64,000 bases of DNA from an uncultured Clostridia bacterium (lineage in GTDB: Bacteria > Bacillota > Clostridia > Oscillospirales > Acutalibacteraceae), in NCBI GenBank assembly GCA_938034875.1, contig CALHND010000002.1, forward strand, positions 1 through 64,000, given 5' to 3'. Numbering within the stretch: position 1 is the first letter of the stretch; every line of letters starts with the position of its first letter. The notes under the pieces were generated by a model. That model worked only from the letters and a program-made list of their open reading frames with translations. It ran no database searches and had not been told where the DNA came from. The translations under genes were made by a program, and so were the position numbers. This document shows, piece by piece, positions 23,937 through 31,925 of this stretch.

Positions 23937-24953
23937 TTACAGTTCAGCGAAGTACTTAATTGTGCGTACCATCTGGCTTGTATAGGAGTTCTCGTTATCG
24001 TACCAAGAAACAACCTGTACCTGATAGGTATCGTCATCAACCTTAGTAACCATTGTCTGAGTAGCATCGAACAGAGAGCCGTAGCTGATGCCGATGATAT
24101 CAGAAGAAACCAGCTGCTCTTCGGTGTAACCGAAAGAATCTGAAGCTGCAGCCTTCATAGCAGCGTTGATACCGTCAACAGTTACATCCTTGCCCTTAAC
24201 AACAGCAACGAGGAGTGTAGTAGAACCTGTAGGTACCGGAACACGCTGAGCAGAGCCGATAAGCTTGCCGTTAAGTTCAGGAATAACAAGACCGATAGCC
24301 TTTGCAGCGCCGGTAGAGTTAGGAACAATGTTAACAGCAGCAGCACGAGCACGACGAAGGTCGCCCTTTCTGTGTGGGCCGTCAAGTACCATCTGGTCGC
24401 CGGTGAAAGCATGAACAGTTGTCATGATACCGCTGACGATAGGAGCATACTTGTTAAGAGTGTCTGCCATAGGAGCAAGACAGTTAGTTGTGCAAGAAGC
24501 AGCAGAGATGATTTTGTCATCTTTTGTAAGTGTATTTTCGTTTACGCTGTAAACAATAGTGGGAAGATCCTTACCTGCAGGAGCAGAAATAACAACCTTC
24601 TTAGCACCAGCATCGATGTGAGCCTGGCTCTTTTCCTTAGAGCAATAGAAGCCTGTGCACTCAAGAACAACGTCTACATCGAGCTCTCCCCAAGGAAGAT
24701 CTGCAGCGTTCTTTTCTGCATAGATTCTAATAGTCTTGCCAGCAACTGTGATAGTGCCTGCTTCGTCATCTGCGGAAACAGTGTCGCCAAGAGCATATCT
24801 GCCCTGGGCAGAGTCGTACTTGAGAAGATGAGCAAGCATTGTCGGATTGGTAAGGTCATTGATAGCAACAACCTCGTAACCCTCAGCGCCGAACATCTGT
24901 CTGAAAGCAAGACGACCAATACGGCCGAAACCATTAATAGCAACTTTTACCAT
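23937..24953 (-). CDS. gap: Glyceraldehyde-3-phosphate dehydrogenase, type I
   Basis: 338 residues. The NAD-binding start KVAINGFGRIGRLAFRQ, the catalytic Cys154 in ASCTTNCLAP, and WYDNENSYTSQM near the end are all standard. It oxidises glyceraldehyde-3-phosphate to 1,3-bisphosphoglycerate in glycolysis. It stands alone. pgk, tpi and pgm do not follow as they often do in Bacillus. A GGAGG site and a 17-bp-spaced promoter precede it. Confidence 0.97.
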   Translation of the reverse strand: MVKVAINGFGRIGRLAFRQMFGAEGYEVVAINDLTNPTMLAHLLKYDSAQGRYALGDTVSADDEAGTITVAGKTIRIYAEKNAADLPWGELDVDVVLECTGFYCSKEKSQAHIDAGAKKVVISAPAGKDLPTIVYSVNENTLTKDDKIISAASCTTNCLAPMADTLNKYAPIVSGIMTTVHAFTGDQMVLDGPHRKGDLRRARAAAVNIVPNSTGAAKAIGLVIPELNGKLIGSAQRVPVPTGSTTLLVAVVKGKDVTVDGINAAMKAAASDSFGYTEEQLVSSDIIGISYGSLFDATQTMVTKVDDDTYQVQVVSWYDNENSYTSQMVRTIKYFAEL

Positions 24954-24986
24954 TTTTAAAATACCTCCAAGTTTTTGGTTATATCT

Positions 24987-25015
24987 ATTGTACCCTAATT
25001 TTACTAATATTGCAA
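24987..25015 (-). promoter_or_regulatory. Promoter of gap
   Basis: TTGCAA, 17 bases, TACAAT on the minus strand, about 35 bases before the start. Confidence 0.65.
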
Positions 25016-25111
25016 GAACTTTGATAATAATTTAACCACATCTTATTTATTTCGGCGATAATGCCAAAAAAATTAAATGCCCAGCAACCTGAATTGATAT
25101 AAATTAGCGAA

Positions 25112-26284
25112 TCACAGACGCGCAACACCGCTTTTTTTTGCAGCCTCAGCGACTGCCTGAGCAACAGCGGGAGCGATTCGTGAGTCGAATGCTTTTGGCA
25201 GTATATATTCACTGCACAATTGGTCTTCTGATACCAAATTGGCAATTGCGTATGACGCTGCCATTTTCATTTCGTCATTTATATCACTTGCTCGCACATC
25301 GAGCGCACCACGGAATATGCCCGGGAATGCAAGCACATTGTTGATTTGATTCGGAAAATCAGACCTTCCCGTTCCAACGACGGTTGCACCGGCGGCAACA
25401 GCTTTATCCGGCATAATTTCGGGTGTTGGATTTGCCATTGCAAATACTACAGCATCTTTTGCCATTGACGAAACCATTTGCTCATTTACAACATTAGGTG
25501 CGGAGACTCCGATAAATACATCTGCACCGCACATTACATCAGCAAGAGTTCCCTGCTCATTATTTGGATTCGTTTTTTTGGACAACTCAATATGAGCGGC
25601 AGATAAACCATCCATTCCCGCATATATTGCCCCAAATTTATCGCACATAATTAAATTTTTAAGTCCTAGCTTCATCAAATGCTCGCCAATTGCTGTACCG
25701 GCAGCCCCTGCACCATTAATAACACATTTTATCTCGGAAATATCTTTTTTTACCAATTTCAGAGCATTAAGCAGTGCCGCTGCAACAACAATGGCAGTGC
25801 CGTGTTGGTCATCATGAAAAACAGGAATATCACAAATTTCTTTTAACTTTTGCTCAATTTCAAAGCAACGTGGTGCCGCAATATCCTCAAGGTTGATACC
25901 GCCAAAGCTACCGGACAAAAGATAAATTGTTCGCACAATTTCATCAACGTCGTTTGACTTAATACACAGCGGAAAAGCATCAACACCGGCGAATTCCTTG
26001 AAGAGTACACATTTACCCTCCATAACAGGCATACCAGCCTCCGGACCGATGTTTCCAAGTCCCAGTACTGCAGATCCGTCAGTAACCACCGCAATCATAT
26101 TTCCTCTACGTGTAAGCTCATATGATTTATCAATATCCTTTTCTATGACAAGGCATGGCTCGGCTACACCGGGTGTATATGATAAAGACAAATCCTCAGC
26201 GTTTTTTACAGTGGTGCGTGAACAAATTTCAATTTTTCCCCGCCATTCATAATGTTTATTAAGTGCTCTCTGTTTTACATCCAT
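25112..26284 (-). CDS. NAD(P)-dependent malic enzyme (malate to pyruvate)
   Basis: 390 residues, the short bacterial form. Motifs are SYTPGVAEPC (substrate Tyr), GLGNIGPEAGMPVMEGK (Lys), DDQHGTAIVVAAALLNAL with the metal Asp, and INGAGAAGTAIGEHL for the dinucleotide. It decarboxylates malate to pyruvate, linking C4 acids to pyruvate in a fermenter. Cofactor preference cannot be read by eye. It is monocistronic, with AAGAGG ten bases before the ATG. Confidence 0.94.
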   Translation of the reverse strand: MDVKQRALNKHYEWRGKIEICSRTTVKNAEDLSLSYTPGVAEPCLVIEKDIDKSYELTRRGNMIAVVTDGSAVLGLGNIGPEAGMPVMEGKCVLFKEFAGVDAFPLCIKSNDVDEIVRTIYLLSGSFGGINLEDIAAPRCFEIEQKLKEICDIPVFHDDQHGTAIVVAAALLNALKLVKKDISEIKCVINGAGAAGTAIGEHLMKLGLKNLIMCDKFGAIYAGMDGLSAAHIELSKKTNPNNEQGTLADVMCGADVFIGVSAPNVVNEQMVSSMAKDAVVFAMANPTPEIMPDKAVAAGATVVGTGRSDFPNQINNVLAFPGIFRGALDVRASDINDEMKMAASYAIANLVSEDQLCSEYILPKAFDSRIAPAVAQAVAEAAKKSGVARL

Positions 26285-26474
26285 TATTAAAAAACCTCTT
26301 TACTCAACATATAGGAATATTTTATCAGAAACCTCACTACTGTTCAAGCGGTAAACGCTGTATTTGTAAAATAAAAGCAAAATCAGTCGAACGAAAAAAT
26401 ATTTCTGCAGTATTCGGTACTGTATGAGCGGCAATACTATTTGCGTAATCAAATTATGCGGAGGTTTGCAGCAA

Positions 26475-27242
26475 ATGCAGTTTAACAAAGTTGAAATTTG
26501 CGGCGTTAATACCGCTGAACTAACAGTACTGAGTGAACGTCAAAAGGAGGAATTGCTCAAAAAATCCAAGCAGGGCGATAAATCAGCCAGAGACGAACTT
26601 ATAAACGGAAATTTAAAATTAGTGCTCAGCGTTGTACAGCGTTTTGCAGGACGCGGAGAAAACCCTGACGACTTATTCCAAGTCGGATGCATCGGACTTA
26701 TTAAATCAATTGACAATTTTGATCCAATACACGAAGTCAAGTTCTCCACATACGCTGTACCTATGATTATTGGTGAAATCAGGCGGTATTTGCGTGACCA
26801 CAGTCCAATTCGTGTCAGCCGTTCAATAAAAGACACAGCATACCGCTCAATGCAAGTAAAGGAACAGCTTACTATTAAAAATCAAAAAGAGCCCACTGTT
26901 GACGAAATAGCTAAAGAGCTGAACATTCCGCGTGGAGATGTTGTTTTAGCCCTTGAAAGCATTGTCGACCCGGTTTCACTTAACGAGCCTGTTTATTCTG
27001 ACGGTGGAGACACTATTTATGTCATGGATCAGGTCGGCGACAAAAACGACGACAAAAACTGGCTTGACGAAATTTTCTTGAAGGAAGCAATAAAAAACCT
27101 TAATGAGCGAGAAAAAAGAATACTCAATTTACGGTTTATGAGAGGCAAAACACAAATGGAGGTTGCAAACGAAATTGGAATATCGCAAGCACAGGTTAGC
27201 CGCCTTGAAAAAGGTGTTATTGATAAAATCAAAGGCATTTAA
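26475..27242 (+). CDS. sigG: RNA polymerase sporulation sigma factor SigG
   Basis: 255 residues starting MQFNKVEICGVNT, the SigG signature. Region 2 (DDLFQVGCIGLIKSIDNFDP, then VKFSTYAVPMIIGEIRRYLR) and region 4 (KTQMEVANEIGISQAQVSRL) are near-identical to Bacillus SigG. It directs late forespore transcription. I start at the ATG at 26475, eleven bases after GGAGG, since the upstream frame has no site. In Bacillus sigG follows spoIIGA-sigE. Here it stands alone and converges on sigK. Confidence 0.96.
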   Translation: MQFNKVEICGVNTAELTVLSERQKEELLKKSKQGDKSARDELINGNLKLVLSVVQRFAGRGENPDDLFQVGCIGLIKSIDNFDPIHEVKFSTYAVPMIIGEIRRYLRDHSPIRVSRSIKDTAYRSMQVKEQLTIKNQKEPTVDEIAKELNIPRGDVVLALESIVDPVSLNEPVYSDGGDTIYVMDQVGDKNDDKNWLDEIFLKEAIKNLNEREKRILNLRFMRGKTQMEVANEIGISQAQVSRLEKGVIDKIKGI

Positions 27243-27253
27243 TCGGTATATTG

Positions 27254-27949
27254 CTAACATTGTGTTTCCTCATATTTATTATACAGCTTTTCAAGTGCCT
27301 TTTTTTCTATACGTGAGACATATGAACGGGAGATTTGCATACGCTTAGCTACCTCACGCTGGGGTAAGGCATTTCTCCCGTTAAGACCGTAACGCAAAAT
27401 TATAATTTTGCGTTCACGGTCGTTCAATTCGCTTTTTAGATAATCGCGTAATTTGCAAATTTTAATGCGTTTATCAATATCGTCCACTATTGAAAAATCG
27501 GACGCAATTACATCAAGCAAGGTCAGCGCATTGCCGTCTTTATCGGTATCTATAGGGTCACTAATAAACACATCAAGTGCTGTTTTTTTCTGCGCACGAA
27601 AATACATAAGTATTTCATTTTCAATACATCTGGCTGCATATGTCGCAAGCTTTGTTCCCTTGTTTTCATTAAAACTTGATATAGCCTTAATCAGTCCGAT
27701 TGTTCCGATCGATATTAAATCGTCATTGTCGTAATGGGTATCATAATACTTTTTTACCACGTGAGCAACAAGCCGTAAATTATGCTCTATAAGTAATTTT
27801 CGCGCCTCGTCGTCGCCGTTTCTGTACCGTTCAAGCAAGTCCGCTTCTTCCTTTTGTGTCAAAGCACGAGGAAAAGAACCAGGGTTTGAAACATGAAGAA
27901 TAAAATAAAGAATATTAGATAACGCTACCGATAAAAAATATGTAAGCAA
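27254..27949 (-). CDS. sigK: RNA polymerase sporulation sigma factor SigK (pro-SigK)
   Basis: 231 residues. The first 20 or so are a hydrophobic pro-sequence (LTYFLSVALSNILYFIL), as in pro-SigK, which SpoIVFB removes. Then come FPRALTQKEEADLLERY, LIEHNLRLVAHVVKKY, the region-2 core DLISIGTIGLIKAI, ATYAARCIENEILMYFR and region 4 MQISRSYVSRIEKKAL. SigK, rather than SigE, is supported by EHNLRLVAHVVKK and SRSYVSRIEK. It runs late mother-cell transcription, including coat genes. The gene is whole, with no skin-type interruption. The start is TTG behind GAGGTGG. Only 11 bp separate its stop from that of sigG. Confidence 0.95.
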   Translation of the reverse strand: MLTYFLSVALSNILYFILHVSNPGSFPRALTQKEEADLLERYRNGDDEARKLLIEHNLRLVAHVVKKYYDTHYDNDDLISIGTIGLIKAISSFNENKGTKLATYAARCIENEILMYFRAQKKTALDVFISDPIDTDKDGNALTLLDVIASDFSIVDDIDKRIKICKLRDYLKSELNDRERKIIILRYGLNGRNALPQREVAKRMQISRSYVSRIEKKALEKLYNKYEETQC

Positions 27950-28038
27950 AAAACCACCTCATACCGCTTTTTTTAATAAATATATGCGGTATGCAGATTG
28001 TCTCTTGCGTATTTAAGCTGAATTTCTATAGTTTAAAT

Positions 28039-29046
28039 TTATTTTGCTGCGCCAACGCGCTCCTTGCCTTTATAAAAAATTTCGTTTTTGCAGATTTCAC
28101 CGTTGAAAACATCGCTCAAATTTTGATAAGTCGTTTTTGCAATCGTACTTAGTGCATCGTCGGTCAGAAAGGCCTGGTGGGCTGTCAAAAGTACGTGAGG
28201 ATGTGCGATAAGCAACGATAACATATCATCATTGATAACTGAGCCCGAATAATCCTCAAAGAAAAAGTCGCTTTCTTCCTCATATACGTCCAGGGCTGCG
28301 CCCGCAACGCGTTCCGAATTAAGTGCGTCAAGCAATGATTCGGTGTCCACAAGCGCTCCACGCGAGGTATTTACGATGTAAGTACCATCTTTCATTAAAT
28401 CAAATGCCTCTTTATTAAGCAAATGGTACGATTTGTCTGTTAACGGACAATGCAACGATATAATATCACTGTTTTTAAACAAATACTCCAAACTTACGTA
28501 ATGAATATCGCTGTTTTCAAGCGGATATGGGTCATATGCAATAATATCCATTCCAAAACCGCTGCACACTTCAATAAAAGCCTGGCCTATCTTACCCGTA
28601 CCGACTACGCCCATGGTCTTGCCGCGCAAAAGAAATCCCGTCATACCATTCAGGCTAAAGTTGAAATCGCGCGTGCGGTTGTATGCTTTATGAATCTTTC
28701 TATTAAGCGACAAAAGCATTGCCATAGCGTGCTCCGCAACAGTGTATGGCGAATAGGCCGGCACGGTAACTACGGTCAACTTATCTTTAGCAGCCTTTAA
28801 ATCAACGTTCGAAAAGCCTGAGCATCTCATTGCAAGTACCTTGACTCCGTTTTCAGCCAAAATATTTATCGTTTCTGCGTCTATGTCATCATTTACAAAG
28901 GCAATTACAGCATCATAACCGCGAGTAACGGGTGCTGAATTTTTATTAAGTTTGCCCTCAAAATAATTGATTTCATACTCTTTGTTAAATTGGTCAAAAT
29001 ACTGTTTATCATAAGGTTTTGTATCAAAAAAAGCTATTCTTCTCAT
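28039..29046 (-). CDS. D-2-hydroxyacid dehydrogenase, D-lactate dehydrogenase type
   Basis: 335 residues of the D-specific 2-hydroxyacid dehydrogenase family: MGVVGTGKIGQAFIEV (NAD-binding loop), NTSRGALVDTESLLDAL with the substrate Arg, a Glu in the DVYEEE region, and LLTAHQAFLTDDA with the catalytic His. Close to LdhA/D-LDH, reducing pyruvate to D-lactate to recycle NADH. A neighbouring 2-ketoacid substrate is possible. The start at 29046 is set by AGGAGA nine bases before the ATG. The longer reading to 29106 has no site. It is divergent from rhaB. Confidence 0.9.
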   Translation of the reverse strand: MRRIAFFDTKPYDKQYFDQFNKEYEINYFEGKLNKNSAPVTRGYDAVIAFVNDDIDAETINILAENGVKVLAMRCSGFSNVDLKAAKDKLTVVTVPAYSPYTVAEHAMAMLLSLNRKIHKAYNRTRDFNFSLNGMTGFLLRGKTMGVVGTGKIGQAFIEVCSGFGMDIIAYDPYPLENSDIHYVSLEYLFKNSDIISLHCPLTDKSYHLLNKEAFDLMKDGTYIVNTSRGALVDTESLLDALNSERVAGAALDVYEEESDFFFEDYSGSVINDDMLSLLIAHPHVLLTAHQAFLTDDALSTIAKTTYQNLSDVFNGEICKNEIFYKGKERVGAAK

Positions 29047-29113
29047 TAAATCATCTCCTGAAAATATTCTGTCCTTAATATATAAAAATATCAGTTTTAA
29101 ATGCATTCTGCTC

Positions 29114-29142
29114 TTGTAATGTGAGGCGTATTTTTGTATAAT
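29114..29142 (+). promoter_or_regulatory. Promoter of rhaBA
   Basis: TTGTAA, 17 bases, TATAAT, about 32 bases before the rhaB ATG. I could not see a clear operator. Confidence 0.55.
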
Positions 29143-29173
29143 ATTTCTAAGATTAAAAAAATGAGTTGATTTT

Positions 29174-30556
29174 ATGAAAAAATGTTATATCGCAATTGAT
29201 ATAGGAGCGTCAAGCGGCAGACTTATTGCCGGATGGCTCGAGGACGGTATAATTAAAACTGAAGAAATTCATCGATTTGATAACGGGGTTGTTAATAAAA
29301 ATGGAAATTTGTGTTGGGAAATTGATAAGCTGTTTTTAGAAATTAAAAACGGTCTTAAAAAATCCGCACAAGCAGGTAAAATACCTCAAACTATCGGTAT
29401 TGATACTTGGGGTGTTGACTATGTTTTGCTTGATGCAGACGGAAATGTAATTGGTAATACCGTTGCATATCGTGATAATCGCACAGACGGAATGGTTGAA
29501 AAGACAGCCACTCTTGTTTCACAAATTGAACAGTACACCCGCACTGGAATTCAGCCCCAGGTTTTCAACACCATATATCAGTTAATGGCTGCAAAAGACC
29601 AGCTTAACGGTGCAAAACATTTACTGTTCATTCCCGAATATCTTAACTTTTTACTTACCGGCGTTATGATGACCGAATACACCAACGCATCCACTTCGGG
29701 ACTCGTCAGCGCTGAAACAAAGGATTGGGATTTTGAAATTATTGACCGACTTGGATATCCTCGTGAAATTTTCGGCAAAATTAATATGCCTTCTACTATT
29801 GTTGGTCAGCTTAAGCCCGAAATTGCAGAAGAGGTTGGATTTGACTGCAATGTGATTTTGCCATGTACACATGATACAGGCTCTGCAGTTCTAGCTGTAC
29901 CAAGCAACGAAAAGGCACTTTACATAAGCAGCGGCACGTGGTCATTGATGGGTTGCGAAATCGCCACACCTGATGTTTCGCAAGACAGTCTTTCGCTCGG
30001 TTTTACCAATGAGGGTGGATATGATTATCGTTTCAGATATCTGAAAAATATTATGGGACTATGGATGATTCAGTCGGTGCGCCGTGAATTAAACAAAAAA
30101 TACAGCTTTGATGAGCTGTGTGAAATGGCTAAAAAATCTGAATTTTCAGAAATAATAGACATAAATGATAAGTCGTTTTTGGCACCCGACAGCATGATAA
30201 ATGCTATAAGCAGTTATTGCGAAAAACATAATATGCAAATCCCCTGCTCTATCGGCGATACTGTGCGCTGCATTTATCATTCGCTTGCAAAGTGCTACGC
30301 CGAAACTGTATCCGGAATGGAAAAAATGCTTGGAATTAGCTTTGGCACAGTAAACATTGTTGGTGGCGGAAGCAAGGACGGATACCTTAATGAGCTTACA
30401 GCTCAGTATACAGGCAAGCCCGTTTCTGCAGGCCCGACAGAAGCAACAGCTATTGGAAATCTTTTAGTTCAAATGTTAGCCTCCGGTGATATTAATAGTC
30501 TTGCCGATGGCCGAAATATAATAAAAAAATCTTTTAACATAGTGGAGGTAAAATAA
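29174..30556 (+). CDS. rhaB: Rhamnulokinase
   Basis: 460 residues of the FGGY sugar kinase family. The N-terminal phosphate loop is YIAIDIGASSGRLIAGWL, the catalytic region IGIDTWGVDYVLLDADG, and the C-terminal ATP site NIVGGGSKDGYLNELTAQYT with GPTEATAIGNLL. It phosphorylates L-rhamnulose to L-rhamnulose-1-phosphate. rhaA follows without a gap, so the two form an operon. No rhaD aldolase, rhaM mutarotase or transporter is in the window. Rhamnose from pectin or plant gums would fit the dockerin and GH3 genes around it. Confidence 0.95.
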   Translation: MKKCYIAIDIGASSGRLIAGWLEDGIIKTEEIHRFDNGVVNKNGNLCWEIDKLFLEIKNGLKKSAQAGKIPQTIGIDTWGVDYVLLDADGNVIGNTVAYRDNRTDGMVEKTATLVSQIEQYTRTGIQPQVFNTIYQLMAAKDQLNGAKHLLFIPEYLNFLLTGVMMTEYTNASTSGLVSAETKDWDFEIIDRLGYPREIFGKINMPSTIVGQLKPEIAEEVGFDCNVILPCTHDTGSAVLAVPSNEKALYISSGTWSLMGCEIATPDVSQDSLSLGFTNEGGYDYRFRYLKNIMGLWMIQSVRRELNKKYSFDELCEMAKKSEFSEIIDINDKSFLAPDSMINAISSYCEKHNMQIPCSIGDTVRCIYHSLAKCYAETVSGMEKMLGISFGTVNIVGGGSKDGYLNELTAQYTGKPVSAGPTEATAIGNLLVQMLASGDINSLADGRNIIKKSFNIVEVK

Positions 30557-31804
30557 ATGAAAAATCGTTATCCTGACGCGAGAAAATATTATACAAGAGT
30601 CGGCATTGATACCGACAGCGTTATAGAAAGACTTAAAAAAATCCCCGTTTCCATTCACTGCTGGCAGGGAGACGACGTGCTTGGCTTTGAAGGTTCATCA
30701 GAACTGACAGGTGGAATTGCTGCAACGGGCAATTATCCTGGCAGAGCTCGCAATGCAGAGGAATTAATGGCTGACCTTGATGTAGCACTTAAGCTCATTC
30801 CGGGTAAAAAGCGCATAAATTTACATGCTTGCTATGCAATAACCGATGAAAAGGTTGACCGTGATAAATTACTGCCCGAGCATTTTGCAAAGTGGGTAGA
30901 TTTTGCAAAGGAACGCGATTTGGGACTTGATTTTAACCCCACATTTTTCTCTCATCCTAAAGCTGCAGACAGTCTTACACTATCCCATCCAAATAAGGAA
31001 ATCAGAAAGTTTTGGATAGATCACGCGATGGCTTGCCGTAAAATTGCCGCTTATTTCGGAGAACAGCTTGGTACACCTGCACTGTGTAACATTTGGATTC
31101 CCGATGGTTACAAAAATAACCCTGCAGATAAATTTTCGCCGAGAAAGCGTTTAAAGGAAAGTCTTGATGAAATTTATTCGGTAAAATATGACCCGTCACT
31201 TATAATCGACTCATGCGAAAGCAAGTTTTTCGGAATTGGTCTTGAAGCGTTTACAGTTGGCAGCAGCGAATTTTACATCAGCTACGCTGCAACACATGAA
31301 AATGTATATCCCCTGTTGGACAGCGGTCATTTCCATCCGTCCGAGGTAATTAGTGACAAGTTGCCTGCGCTACTCAACTTCTTTGATAAAATTCCTCTTC
31401 ATGTAACCCGTCCAATTCACTGGGATTCAGACCATGTTGTTTTACTTGATGATGAACTTAAGGCAATTGCAACCGAAATCGTTCGCAACAATGCCGATGA
31501 CAAAGTTCTTATAGGACTCGATTATTTCGATGCAAGCATTAATCGTGTTGCCGCGTGGGTTGTTGGTGTACGGAATATGCAAAAGGCTCTTCTTACAGCT
31601 ATGCTCATTCCGCACGAAAGGCTGGCAAAACTCCAGGATGAAAATAAATTTACCGAAATCATGGTTGCTACAGAAGAAGCAAAAACCATGCCTATCGGTG
31701 ACATTTGGGAGGAATACTGCAAAGAGTGCGGCGTCATTGAAAACGCTGACTGGTACAATATAGTTGCCGCATATGAAAAAGAAGTCCTATTAAAACGCGA
31801 ATAA
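30557..31804 (+). CDS. rhaA: L-rhamnose isomerase
   Basis: 415 residues of the xylose-isomerase-like TIM barrel family. Visible motifs are VSIHCWQGDDVLGFE, LDFNPTFFSHPKAADSLTLS and HVTRPIHWDSDHVVLLDDEL (metal Asp/His). It converts L-rhamnose to L-rhamnulose with manganese. The ATG directly abuts the rhaB stop, with GGAGG inside the last codons of rhaB. Confidence 0.96.
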   Translation: MKNRYPDARKYYTRVGIDTDSVIERLKKIPVSIHCWQGDDVLGFEGSSELTGGIAATGNYPGRARNAEELMADLDVALKLIPGKKRINLHACYAITDEKVDRDKLLPEHFAKWVDFAKERDLGLDFNPTFFSHPKAADSLTLSHPNKEIRKFWIDHAMACRKIAAYFGEQLGTPALCNIWIPDGYKNNPADKFSPRKRLKESLDEIYSVKYDPSLIIDSCESKFFGIGLEAFTVGSSEFYISYAATHENVYPLLDSGHFHPSEVISDKLPALLNFFDKIPLHVTRPIHWDSDHVVLLDDELKAIATEIVRNNADDKVLIGLDYFDASINRVAAWVVGVRNMQKALLTAMLIPHERLAKLQDENKFTEIMVATEEAKTMPIGDIWEEYCKECGVIENADWYNIVAAYEKEVLLKRE

Positions 31805-31875
31805 AATTCAATACATAACACAAAGAACGAGTGCAGTAAAGAACACCTGCATCATGATTTAAAAACAAATTATTA

Positions 31876-31906
31876 AAGCCCTGCGGATTGGTCCGCAGGG
31901 CTTTTG
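31876..31906. terminator. Terminator between rhaA and the dockerin protein
   Basis: AAGCCCTGCGGA / TCCGCAGGGCTT with a TTGG loop, T runs on the plus side. The flanking genes converge. Confidence 0.88.
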
Positions 31907-31925
31907 TGTTGACTTAGTTATTTAA

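Noticed and set aside
24372..24959. A 195-codon plus-strand frame across gap
   Set aside because: It is antisense to the well-supported gap gene, has no ribosome binding site, and its composition follows from the codon use of gap.
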